Part shown: positions 44,826-56,484 of the stretch, one piece after another
Layout of the letters: the number at the start of each line of letters is the position of its first letter
Numbering within the stretch: position 1 is the first letter of the stretch
NCBI GenBank assembly: GCA_037157565.1
Contig: JAZHRO010000002.1
Location: 31,950,501 to 32,014,500, forward strand
DNA length: 64,000 nucleotides
From: Thalassia testudinum
Taxonomy: Eukaryota > Streptophyta > Magnoliopsida > Alismatales > Hydrocharitaceae
Direction of reading: 5' to 3'
The notes under the pieces: model-generated
Database searches by the model: none
What the model saw: only the letters and a program-made list of their open reading frames with translations
What the model was told of the DNA's origin: nothing
Program-made: the position numbers and the translations under genes

Positions 44826-45688
44826 TGACCGCCGATGGTCGAGCATTTTTCGCTTACAGTATCAGAAAAATATGTCATTGCAGTGAAATCGCGTGGAGGA
44901 AAAGAAACCCGAACAAAAAATATTTAACAATAAAATTAACCATAGTGGATTAAGTTGTATCCACAAGGAGGAATAAATGTAATAAATTCACGAACATTTC
45001 CCCTTATATCTGCCCAATCAAGTATCGAATTTGTGCCCAAATCTGCTGCGAAATGAGAATGTAGGGTTATGTGTGCAATTTTTCCTCAATAAAATATTCA
45101 TTAAAAGATGTGATCATTAGTGGCATCTCATGTAATTTCCAATGGTATTCATACGAGAAAGGAATGATGCAAATCTGAGTCACAATTTGATGCAATCGCA
45201 AATGAAAAACATGCACTGAATGATACCGAGAAAGTATAAGTGTGCTGATGTAATTTCACCTCAATATAATAATCCAAAAGTCAAAATTCATAAGTTGACA
45301 ATGGCATTGAATGTAAATTTTAGTTATACCCAAAATAGAGGATGTGTTCCTCTTGATCATGCGCACACTTGAGGTCGCCACTGGCCAGGAAAGCTTCAGT
45401 GGAGGTCGGCCACGATGAGGGGAACTCGATGGTGGTGGTGGTGCTTCGAAAGGCGGCCAAAGTTGACGCCAACGACAAGGAGGAGTGGCAGTGATGCTGG
45501 CGGCTCGCCGGCGTGCGTGGCTGCGGTTGGCTTATCTAGTGGCATGGAGATGCTTGTGGAGGTGAGGCAAGTATGATGGAGGCAACAATGCATCTAACAG
45601 TAGTGTGTGGAGGTAGCTACAATTGGAGGTTGACAGCGATTTGTTGGGTTTCTCTTCTTCTGTTGGAGAAGAAGTGGAAGAAGGGGAG
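44826..45688 (-). repeat. Reverse LTR fragment G
   Basis: On the minus strand it ends ...CGACCATCGGCGGTCA at 44826 after a 'ccttgtggatacaac' phrase, the usual end of Athila-type LTRs. No ORF. It is cut at 45688 by the related LTR H. The target duplication cannot be tested because the other end is not visible. Confidence 0.5.
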
Positions 45689-46626
45689 TGATAAGTCAAT
45701 TTTCGTTTTCATTGTTTCGCATAAAGATTGTCGTGTTGTAGTATGCAAGTGATGGAAAACTGCAAATCAAAACAATAGAAATTAAACCACTCGATGAGAC
45801 GTAGGTCGTATCCACAGGGGACAATTTCCTAATTAAATTCATTAATATCAAAAATGAATGTTCACAATTGATTTTGTCAAGAAATCAAGCCAAATCCGCC
45901 TTTAAATCAAGATAACAATGAGAAGTTATGCTAGAATTACATTTGTGTGAAAGTGGAGGGGTATTCAAGCAAAATAGCCAGAATATAATATTAATTAAAT
46001 AAAAATCCTTCTCTTGCAATGGCAAAGCAATGTAAATTTTAATTCATGGCAAAACAAAGGAATGTTTCTCTCACTTTGTCGTGTATGGGAAGGGGAACGG
46101 TGGTAGGCGAGGTTCTAAAGGAAGGTCGGCCAGCGAGTTGGGAGTTCAATGATGGTGGCGGTGAGGTGGGAGATGGTCGGAGGCGATCGACGGCATGGCT
46201 GAAATGGCCGGTGGTGCGCTACAGGAAGTTTTGCTGTGGAGGCGCACGCACGCACGGGGAGTTGTGGCTACACGCGGTGGCAGTTGGTGCATCTGCAGGA
46301 GCAGACGCACGGGAGGAGTGCGTGCGGAGGTGTGCTGCCAGCTGCGTGCAAGAGGTGAAAGCGTGGAGGACAGCACCTGCCCTGCTGGGCGCACGCGCAA
46401 GGGGGCAGGGGCACACATGCGTGATGGAGAGGAAGCTACTGCACGTAGGGCTTCTATTGGAAGAGGCTGCTGCACACGTGGACTGTTGGCTGCGAGCATG
46501 GTGGAGGCACAGCGAGGGGGCACAGTGAGGGTGTTGCGTGCCTGCGCACAGTGGAGCTGGAGGGCAGTCGCGTGGGCAATGCATGGAAGGGAAGATGCAC
46601 TCGGGAAGTAGGAGGTGGCTGCTGCT
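45689..46626 (-). repeat. Reverse LTR fragment H
   Basis: On the minus strand it ends ...AAAATTGACTTATCA at 45689 after 'cccctgtggatacgac'. It shares phrases with G (AAGGTCGGCCAGCGAG and GATGGTGGCGGTGAGG regions), so H is probably a related LTR inserted in G. GC-rich 46080-46620; the long ORFs there (160 and 142 codons on opposite strands) have no known domain. It is interrupted by the palindrome at 46627. Confidence 0.5.
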
Positions 46627-47951
46627 TGATGAGTGGCTACTCATCATATCTAAAAAGCTGAAGTTAAGCTAGACACTAGATTAAACAATATCAAATCAAC
46701 AGATAAAAAGGGTTAAGTGCGTGAATCAAAGAAAAAGGCCTAAAACCTTGATTCTATGTTAAAATTGCATAATTAGGTCATGAAACGAGATATTCTTAAA
46801 ATTAGGTCAAATGGTGATCCAAGTGTGAATTGAACACATAAATAAGTTTAAAAGGCCAAATCAAAAGTACAATTAATTTCTTAAATATTCAATTGAGCAC
46901 ATATAAAAATTTGAAAGCATTTAGACATCATTAAGGCATTGTAATATAGAGTCTACACTTAGGTCCTTCATGCATCACATTCTCTTCTTTAGAAATCCTT
47001 TTTGGACCTACTTGTAACCCGCAGGGACCCCTTTGAAAGCCCTCAGGGCCCGTCCTATTACAATTCCCTTCACTTATGGCCTACGTACAATTTCTCTACC
47101 CCTTCGTGAAGGGGTTCTCCCTACAATTTTTCCAACATTTCGCTGCCACCTGCTGTTCTTCGCACGCACTGTAGCGTGTGAAGAACAGGGCAGATCTTAG
47201 CCGTCCGCTCTCTCGTGATCTTGATCTGCAGCTCAATTTGAATCGAAGCTTCACGCGAAGCGGCACTTGCGCTCACCCTTCTCCCCAGATCCCATCCGAT
47301 GGACAGTTTTCGAGTTGGCTCACCGTGCTCCCCTCTCCTCTCATCCTTGCCGTCGGTTGCTTCATCAACTATTTTCACCCGTGTGGTGATCTGAGCCACT
47401 GAGTTTGCTACTTAAGCACCTCAGTGGTCGCGCGCGCAAGGGATCGCTCTCTTTTACATCTCTTAGCAATCATTCATCCACTCCAGCTACCCTCCCCACC
47501 AAATCTCTGACTTCTAATCCCCGACTTCTAATCGACCTCCTCGTCGCTAAGGATCTCATAGCACCTGAGGACGACTCTGAAGCCTCACTAGAAGGCTTTT
47601 CCCTCTGCTGGAGTCATCTCCCTCCCTTCTTCCTCCTTAGCCACTGGCTAAGGACCCATACGTCCCATTCTTCCTATTAGAGCATATTTAATATTTTGCA
47701 ATTTAGTTGTAGCTGTAGTCAAGTAGGTTAGAAGTAGAATTAAAGTAGTTTGTGGTGTTTAATTTCAATGTTCTGATAGTTTAGCTGTAGCAGTAGAAGT
47801 AGAATAGATGCACTCCCCTCACCTCCTCTGATCATTCCAGATTAGAGGGGATGGTTCACACAGTCATTTTTTATAAGATCTCTCCCTCTGCATATTTTCC
47901 ATTTCACTTCTGATTCCCGCGATCTATTTCTCGCAATTCACCCACTCATCA
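46627..47951 (+). repeat. Left inverted LTR of the palindrome (1325 bp)
   Basis: Starts TGATGAGT-GGCT-ACTCATCA (8-bp stem, 4-base loop) and ends CCCACTCATCA, giving a 10-bp terminal inverted repeat TGATGAGTGG/CCACTCATCA. Followed about 50 bases later by TTGGTGTCAAAGATCATG, which recalls the TGGTATCAGAGC primer site of other elements but is degenerate. The left flank is CTGCT. Confidence 0.65.
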
Positions 47952-50900
47952 GACCTAACTTTAGACCTGATTATCTTCTGATATCAAATCTAAAATTGGT
48001 GTCAAAGATCATGTTAGGGGCTTTTCACTCACTCCATTTTGCTCACAAAAGCCCCTGATCTGAGCTTTAAAGAAAATCGATTTGCTGGATTGATAAAGAA
48101 AATTGGTTTGCAATGAATTTGAATTACTTGAGTTTTGAACATTTGATCTAGCAGACTGAGTTTTTTTTATTTTAATTCACTGCTTGGCAAGGATTCTGAG
48201 GTGATTTTGAAGCCAAAATTCACCTCAGAAGAGCCATGATCTGAACTGAATTTTCATAAGTTTTGCACTGTCTTGAATGTAGGGATGAGTCAATGAAAAA
48301 TCACTTAGTTGATTTAAGACTCCACCTTGCATCCTTTAGTTGATTTGAGGAGGAAATCGATTTTCCTAACCTAAGGAATTTTCCATATTCCTTAAGGTTC
48401 CAAAAGTCTAGGATTGGAGTGTTTGCTTTCATTGGACTGAGATGATTCTTTCTACATGCTGTCTATAGCATTAGAAAGAATCAGATCAGTTGCTCGTTTA
48501 ACTTTAGTTTGACCAGAAGTTAGTGACAAGGGAATTTGGTTTTGCTTTGTAATCCCGAATGGTTTTTCTCTAAATTGAGACCCTTGTCAAATTTCGTTGA
48601 ATGAATTCTTGATTCATATCTTGTGTGTTTCAATCCCAGACCTATAGTAACTGCTGCAGAAGCAGCTACATTCCTCTCCTCAATTCCCATATGTACCCCT
48701 TGGATTAACCCTTTTTAATCCCTGACCAGATTGTCTAGAATCTGATCTGGGGTATTAAGGGTTAGATCAGGAAGTATATGTTGGAATTAACCCCTTTATC
48801 CTACTACAAATCAATTCCTCTTTAGATGAGTCAATTGCAATAGCAGTTGAGACATCTGAAGAGGGATTTGGTAGGATGATCGGGTCTGTTTTAGCGGCTC
48901 TCCTAATTTCTGAGATGCTGCAATGAATAACTTCTTCCTGTTGTTCTAGCAAGAATCCCAAGTCTTATCACCATGTGGATAGTAGCTTAGATCTATTCAT
49001 GTTAGAAGCTGACTATGGTAAATTGTTGTATAAACTGTATGTAAGCTTTCCTGTACTTTAATTGGCTTGTAAAATTTGTTGAAGGCTATAATAAACTCTT
49101 TTTAATTCTTTTTGTCAGCTAAACAAAGAGTTTGTACTGTCCACCATATGAATTGACTGAAAATTATCTTAAATTACATGATTAATTACTTTTATATGTT
49201 TCATAACTTAGAATGAGCATGTCTAAGGTAGTTTCCTGCCTTCTAGATAGTTAGGTCTCATCTTAAGCACTTAGGACATGTTAGAACACCTCTTTAAAGG
49301 CTTAGGATGAGTGAACTTGGGATTTAAATAAAAATCATAAAAAAATTCTAAAAAATTAAAATAAAACTGTCTGATTGAATATCAGATAATTTTCTAACTG
49401 CATACCAAGTTTCATGGTATGCAAAACCCTCGACTTGACATAATTTGCCAGTCAACAGTTCTGTATACCATGAGTTTTAATAAAAGATTATATCTACTCA
49501 AAACACCAAAAATATGTCCTCTTTCTCATCCATTTCTTCCATTTACATCTCCAACCTCCATAACATATAATTAAAACCATAAAAACAGAAAAAACCCCAA
49601 AAACTGTAAAAATCATTTGGATTATATGTATATAAGTAATTATTTAAGCTACATAGTAAGCTTAATTATCAATAACGTACATCATCCAGTTTTATAAGTT
49701 AAATAACGTATGTATATATTGTATTATGTAAAGTAAATATTTCAGTTAGAGTATGTTATCTATATCTTAATTATACAACTATTTATTAATTAAACTTATG
49801 TATATGTACCATAAGCTATATAAAGTAATAATCACTATAAATAACCATATTAAGTTATAATACTGTATATATGTATTTATATATATATTATAAAACTTGT
49901 ACTTTAATTTAATTATGTATACATAATAAATAATTAATTTATTAAGTTAATAGTTAAGTTATTATATTAAATTAAAATAAATTGGTAAATTAAGTTAAAA
50001 TTAAGTAATTTACACTGTATATCTATACTACTGTATTTTAAGTAATTCAACCTAATTTAAGTATATTTATAATAAATACACTACTTAAATTTAATTTGCA
50101 AATAAAATAGTCCTAAAATTAGCTATTTAAATGTAAATAAAACATAAATTAAATCTGTAAAATATAATAAAAATGTTTATAAAATACTTAGATATGTATG
50201 CTAACTCTATAAAACTTCAATTAGACCATATAATAAATAATTTATACATAATTAAGGAACAAAGCCTAAAATTAAGTATGTATGAACAGTACACTTTAGC
50301 TAATTTATTTATTTAGTAAATATAATCAAAATTCCAAATTAATTGTACAATTGTATAGTATTATGTAAATACTTTATTTTCACATAATTTATTTTTACAT
50401 AAGTTATAATTAATCTAATAACTTAACTATTAACTTAATAAATTAATTATTTATTATGTATACATAATTAAATTAAAGTACAAGTTTTAATATGTTTATA
50501 ATATATATATAAATACATATATACAGTATTATAACTTAATATGGTTATTTATAGTGATTATTACTTTATATAGCTTATGGTACATATACATAAGTTTAAT
50601 TAATAAGTAGTTGTATGATTAAGATATAGATAACATACTCTAACTTAAATATTTACTTTACATAATACAATATATACATACGTTATTTAACTTATAAAAA
50701 TGTATGCTGCACGTTATTGATAATTAAGCTTACTATGTAGCTTAAATGATTACTTATATACATATAATCCAAATGATTTTTACAGTTTTTGGGGTTTTTT
50801 CTATTTTTATGGTTTTAATTATATGTTATGGAGGTTGGAGATGTAAATGGAAGAAATGGATGAGAAAGAAGACATATTTTTGGTGTTTTAAGTAGATATA

Positions 50901-52434
50901 TTCTTTTATTAAAACTCATGGTATACAGAACCGTTGATTGGCAAATTATGCCAAGTCGAGGGTTTTGCATACCATGAAACTTGGTATGCAGTTAGAAAAT
51001 TATCTGATCTTCAATCAGACAGTTTTATTTTAATTTTTTAGAATTTTTTTATGATTTTTATTTAAATCCCAAGTTCACTCATCCTAAGCCTTTAAAGAGG
51101 TGTTCTAACATGTCCTAACTGCTTAAGATGAGACCTATCTAGAAGGTAGGAAACTACCTCAGACATGCTCATTCTAAGTTATGAAACATATAAAAGCAAT
51201 TAATCATGTAATTTATGAAAATTTTCAGTCAATTCATATGGTGGACAGTACAAACTCTTCGTTTAGCTGACAAAAGGAATTAAAAAGAGTTTATTACAGC
51301 CTTCAACAGATGTTACAAGCCAATTAAAGTACAAGAAAGCTTACATACAATTTATACAACAATTTACCACAGTCAGCTTCTAACATGAATAGATCTAAGC
51401 TACTGTCCACATGGTAATAAGACTTGGGATTCTTGCAAGAACAGCAGGAAGAAGTTATTCATTGCAGCAACTTAGAAATTAGGAGAGCGGCTAAAATAGA
51501 CCCGATCATCCTACCAAATCCCTCTTCAGATGTCTCAACTGCTACTGCAGTTAACTCATCTAAAGAGGAATTGATTTGTAGCAGGATAAAGGGGTTAATT
51601 CCAACATATACTTCCTGATCTAACCCTTAACACCCCAGATCAGATTCTAGACAATCTGGTCAGGGATTAAAAAGGGTTAATCCAAGGAGTACATGTGGGA
51701 ATTGAGGAGAGGAATGTAGCTACTTCTGCAGTAGTTACTATAGGTCTAGGATTGAAACACACAAGACATGAATCAAGAATTCATTCAACGAAATCTGACA
51801 AGGGTCTCAATTTAGGGAAAAACCATTCAGGATTACAAAGCAAAACCAAATTCCCTTGTCATTAACTTCTGGTCAAACTAAAGTGAAACGAGCAACTGAT
51901 CTGATTCTTTCTAATGCTATTGACAGCATGTAGAAAGAATCATCTCAGTCCAATGAAACCAAACACTCCAATCCCAGACTTTTGGAACCTTAAGGAATAT
52001 GGAAATTTCCTTAGGTTAGGAAAATCGATTTGCTCCTCAAATCAACTAAAGGATGCAAGGTGGACTTTCAAATCAACTAAGTGATTTTTCATTGACTCAT
52101 CCCTGCATTCAAGACAGTGCAAAACTTATGCAAATTTAGTTTAGATCATGGCTCTTCTGAGGTGAATTTTGTCTTCAAAATCACCTCAGAATCCTTGCCA
52201 AGCAGCGAATTAAAATAAAAAAAAACTCAGTTTGCTAGATCAAACGTTCAAAACTCAAGTAATTCAAATTCATTGCAAACCAATTTTCTTTATCAATCCA
52301 GCAAATCGATTTTCTTTAAAGCTCAGATCAGGGGCTTTTGTGAGCAAAATGGAGTGAGTGAAAAGCCCTTAACATGATCTTTGGCACCAATTTTAAATCT
52401 GATATCAGAAGATAATCAGGTCTAAAATTAGGTC
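47952..52434. repeat. Palindrome core: leader-like arms and AT-rich centre
   Basis: Arms of about 2 kb each, non-coding. The antiparallel 64-codon ORFs at 48767-48961 (minus) and 51424-51618 (+) are the same sequence in both arms, with seven residue changes; they lie antisense to the leader direction, and I do not call them genes. The centre (about 49620-50780) is very AT-rich with TATATA runs and would form a cruciform or hairpin. Confidence 0.7.
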
Positions 52435-53774
52435 TGATGAGTGGGTGAATGCGAGAAATAAATTGCGGGAATCAGAAGCAATATGGAAAATATGCAGAGG
52501 GAGAGATCTTATGAAAAATGGCTGTGTGAACCATCCCCTCTGATCTGGAATGATCAGAGGAGGTGAGGGGAGTGCATCTATTCTACTTCTACTGCTACAG
52601 CTAAACTATCAGAACAGTGAAATTAAACACCACAAACTACTTTAATTCTACTTCTAACCTACTTAACTACAGCTACAACTAAATTGAAGAATATTAAATC
52701 TACTCTAATAGGAAGAATGGGACCTATGGGTCCTTAGCCAGTGGCTAAGGAGGAAAAAGGGAGGGAGATGACTTCAGTGGAGGGAAAAGCCTTCTAGTGA
52801 GGCTTCAAAGTTGTCCACAGGTGCTATGAGGTCCTTAGCAACGAGGAGGTCGATTAAAAGTCAGGGATTTCACAGCTGGTGGCTGTGAAATCAGAGATTT
52901 GGTGGGGAGGGCAGCTGGAGTGGATGAATGACCGCTAAGAGATGTAAAAGAGAGCGATCCCTTGCGCGCGCGACCACTAAGGTGCTTAAGTAGCAAACTC
53001 AGTGGCTCAGATCACCGCGCAGGTGAAAATAGTCAATGAAGCAACCGACGGCAAGGATGAGAGGAGAGGGGTGCGCGGTGAGCCACCTCAAAAACTGATC
53101 GTCGGATGGGATCTAGGGAGAAGGGTGAGCGCAAGCGCCGCTTCGCGTGAAGCTTTGATTCAAATCAAGCAGCAGATCAAGATCATGAGAGAGCGGATGA
53201 CCAATTCTACCCTGTTCTTAGCACGCTATAGTGCGTGCGAAGAACAGCAGGTGGCAGCGAAATGTTGGAAAAATTGTAGGGAGAACCCCTTCACGAAGGG
53301 GTAGAGAAATTGTACGTAGGCCCATAAGTGAAGGGAATTGTAATAGGACGGACCCTGAGGGCTTTCAAAGGGGTCCCTGCGGGTTACAAGTAGGTCCAAA
53401 AAGGATTTCTAAAGAAGAGAATGTGATGCATGAAGGACCTAAGTGTAGACTCTATATTACAATGCCTTAATGATGTCCAAATGCTTTCAAATTTTTATAT
53501 GTGCTCAATTGAATATTTAAGAAATTAATTGTACTTTTGATTTGGACTTTTAAACTTATTTATGTGTTCAATTCACACTTGGATCACCATTTGACCTAAT
53601 TTTAAGAATATCTCATTTCATGACCTAATTATGCAATTTTAACATAGAATCAAGGTTTTAGGCCTTTTTCTTTGATTCCCACACTTAACCCTTTTTATCT
53701 GTTAATTTGATATTGTTTAACCCAGTGTCTAGCTTAACTTCAGCTTTTTAGCTATGATGAGTAGCCACTCATCA
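52435..53774 (-). repeat. Right inverted LTR; 3' LTR of element E (1340 bp)
   Basis: On the minus strand it starts TGATGAGTGGCTACTCATCA at 53774 directly after the PPT of E and ends CACCCACTCATCA at 52435. Unexpectedly, what follows is not target DNA but leader-like sequence shared with the other arm. It is the 3' LTR of E by position. Confidence 0.7.
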
Positions 53775-53811
53775 TACCCCCATGCTTAGGTTTTGCTAGT
53801 CCCTTAGCAAA
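53775..53811 (-). promoter_or_regulatory. 3' hairpin and PPT of element E
   Basis: In minus orientation, GTTTGCTAA and TAGCAAAA pair around an AGGGAC loop (53791-53811), then CCTAAGCATGGGGGTA (53775-53790) meets the LTR hairpin TGATGAGT. The tract is thus framed by two hairpins. Confidence 0.75.
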
Positions 53812-55375
53812 CAATTCATTAAAGTGCAAGGCAATTTAAGTATCAGCAAGGCAACTATGAAGAGATATCTTTCTCTTCTTTCGATTTTTCTCAAAGTCTT
53901 AAGTGTTTGAAGATGATCTTTAAGCTAAAAGATTTTTTCAATAAACCAACTGTGTTTATGCTTGGACATTGTGAGAACCTTATTATTGAGGATAACCTAC
54001 CAGAACTCAAGACTTAAATGACATAGACCATCTCTCAACCAACAAGGACTCTTGATATTTAAACCTTACGTCGAATTCCAGGACTCAGGGGGTTTTACAG
54101 AGACTCAGGATGCTATGAGGTTATGGTTGTGCTTTCTGATAAGTCAGGACTAACCAAGTGAATTCTAAAACTCAATCCCGGGGTTTCACCTCTTTTTAAG
54201 TCCAGGTTGATCCTAACTTCAGCTCATGTTTTCGGATGACTCTCAAGAATTGATGAGTATTCAAACCCAACTCTTATTGTGTTTGTGGCTCAAAGAATTT
54301 TTGGTGGAAAAATAGGGTATTTGTATTGAACCCTGAAATCATTTTTGGTGGAACTTTTGTATTTACAAACTTTGGAGAACATACTTGACTTATTCGCAAG
54401 AACTTTCTTTGTAGAGTTTTTTTTTCTATCAGTATGTCTCCGACAACTCTATTTGATAGAACACAACTTATTTGGTGGGTGAGCTTTTTGTGGAAAGAGC
54501 TTCTCCTAGACACTAGACTAAAGGTTAGGACAAAGAGTCTACCTGCACGCACAGGTAAGGACTCCACCTTCCCTAATGAACACTAGGGTTGAATTTTAGG
54601 TTTAAGTGATTTTTTCTGACATTGTGTAGTGTAAGCCAAGGTTACTTAGACTCCTAAGTCAAAGCAAACCAGTGAATCCTATACTGGTGACTTAGGTACA
54701 AGAATATATCCCAAAGTTAGGAGAGACTGTGGTTTATCTTGTCAAAGCTTAAAGTGTATTAAGCCAAAGCTTGAATCAAGCTATAGTGGCCCGACAAGTC
54801 AAACAAGCCAAGGTTGAATGTCCATAAACACTTATTCTATTTTTGTTTTCAGCTAGAAGATCATAGTTAAACACTTATTTTTCTTCTTTTACAGCTTTCT
54901 CTCTCTCCTTAATTAAAGTCCTCCCTTGACAATAGAGTGCATGTCCCTTATTGTATTTTTGGAGTTTTTGTGTTTTGTCTTTTTTTTTTTAGCATTTTTG
55001 ATAATACTAAATTCTAGGTGTGTCTACAATTGCATTTTGGTTGAATGGTTTCACCATTTATACCCCCCCATGCTTAAATGTTGCAATGTCCTCATTGAAT
55101 GAATAGGGTGGATGTAAATGCATGCTATGCTTTTCACTTTCCTAGACTGGGTGATGGAAGGAAGTTGGAATGTGGAGGTAAAATCTCTGTGCGGACAATT
55201 TTAAGTCTGATCTAGGATCAGAGTGAACAGTCGGGCTAGGAAGTGAAATGCATGACATGTGTTAATGAAAGTATGCTAAAAATGCAAAGGTAGACACCTG
55301 ATGCAAATCAAGGCAGAAGTAAGAAAGGTGAAAAACAACTATGTATAGGGATAGGTCTTGCTAAGTTTAACGCCT
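53812..55375 (-). other. 3' UTR of element E
   Basis: Non-coding. Contains the internal hairpin-PPT module (55060-55097) and the block shared with B (54536-54590; read on +, it includes CAGGTAAGGACTCCACC, where CAGGTAAG is a perfect 5' splice-site consensus on the antisense strand). An ORF of 97 codons on the minus strand (54274-54567) overlaps the block but has no counterpart of similar quality in B. Confidence 0.7.
55060..55097 (-). promoter_or_regulatory. Internal hairpin plus PPT-like tract, element E
   Basis: On the minus strand, CAATG-AGGA-CATTG (55084-55097), then ATTTAAGCATGGGGGGGTA (about 55060-55078). Confidence 0.65.
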
Positions 55376-56484
55376 TCAGCTAGGCGTAAACCCAGATGGT
55401 AATTCAAAATGTAGGAGCAAAATGGTGGAATTGACAAGTCTTAGATCATGTGGCTCAATGAAAGGTTTTAGTCTTTGTCCATTGACAGTAAAAGGTTCAG
55501 ATTTGTCAATTTTAGTGATCTCAACGGCTCCATTGTAAAGATTCTCTTGATTTTGAAAGGTCCAGTCCATTTTGATCTTAGTTTCCCAGGAAAGAGTTTT
55601 AGTCTAGAGTCGAAGAGGACTTTTTGACCAGGGTGAAATGATTTCCTATGAATGTGATGATCATGGAAGGCCTTAAGTTTATCCTTATAAATCCTTGAGC
55701 CTTCATAAGATTCATTCCTTAACTCATCTAGCTCAGAAATTTGCAATTTTCTATTATCCCCGGCATTCTCAAGGTCCAAGTTACACTTTCTGATGGCCCA
55801 ATAGGCTTTGTGCTCAAGTTCTACGGGAAGATGACAATGTTTCCCGTACACAAGTCTAAAAGGAGACATGCCTAATGGGGTTTTGTGAGCTATCCTATAT
55901 GCCCACAATGCATCAGAAAGGTGGGAAGACCAATCCTTTCTATCTGGTCGGATGGTAGTCTGTAAAATCTTCTTGATCTCCCGATTGGACAATTCATCAA
56001 TTCCATTGGTTTGAGGGTGATATGATGTAGCAATCCTATGTGACACCCCATACTTATGAAGTAGGGACTGAAAATGTGTGTTTCTAAAATGAGACCCTCC
56101 ATCACTAATGATGGCTTTTGGTACCCCAAATCTAGAGAAGATGAAATCTTGAACAAATTGTGTCACAACTCTATGATTGTTAGTCCTCGAGGGGATGGCT
56201 TCTATCCATTTAGAAACAAACTCGACTACCAACAAGATATACTCGAAGCCAAAAGATTTAGGAAAAGGTCCCATGAAGTCAACGCCCCAAATGTCAAAGA
56301 TTTCGCACACTATGATCGGATTCAAGGGCATCATGTCTCGACGGCCAATACTGCCAAGAGACTGACAACGTGAACATGCCCTACTATATTCATGTGCATC
56401 TTTAAAGATTGTGGGCCAATAAAAACCACTCCGCAAAATCTCTGCAGCAGTCTTTTTGCCAGAGAAGTGACCACCGCACGCCTA
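55376..56484 (-). pseudogene. Integrase of element E
   Basis: The main open part is 55468-56436 (322 codons). Zinc finger FCHD (before a TAG at 56482-56484), CGGH, RACSRC; core GVDFMGPF, IISDGG and NGIDELSN (the catalytic Glu appears kept, though the usual Gln-Val before it is changed), then AYWAIRKCN and LKLFPGKLRSKWTGPF. A frameshift near 55570 moves the C-terminal VNGQRLKPF into the frame 55376-55570. It ends with the GGCGTTAAAC phrase, also found at the end of Pol in I. Confidence 0.92.

Larger units (their letters stand above)
46627..53774. repeat. Giant palindrome: inverted LTRs with leader-like arms
   Basis: The left arm (46627 to about 49980) is the inverted complement of the right arm (about 50410-53774), with a centre near 50195 and about 0.4 kb of weakly paired AT-rich loop. 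Matching points have nearly constant coordinate sums (100385 inside, 100401 at the ends), so there are few indels. The arms look roughly 90% identical. Both outer ends are the same LTR terminus, TGATGAGTGGC; the right one abuts the PPT of element E. Confidence 0.85.

Noticed and set aside
46046..46647. Overlapping 125-160-codon ORFs on both strands
   Set aside because: GC-rich region of LTR fragment H; no domain and no support for one frame.
47995..48020. Initiator tRNA-Met primer site after the left palindrome LTR
   Set aside because: TTGGTGTCAAAGATCATG only loosely resembles TGGTATCAGAGC, and E is Athila-like, for which tRNA-Asp is expected; mentioned but not called.
48767..51618. 64-codon ORF conserved in both palindrome arms
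   Set aside because: Conservation follows from the arms being copies; seven changes in 64 residues show no constraint, and it is antisense to the leader direction.
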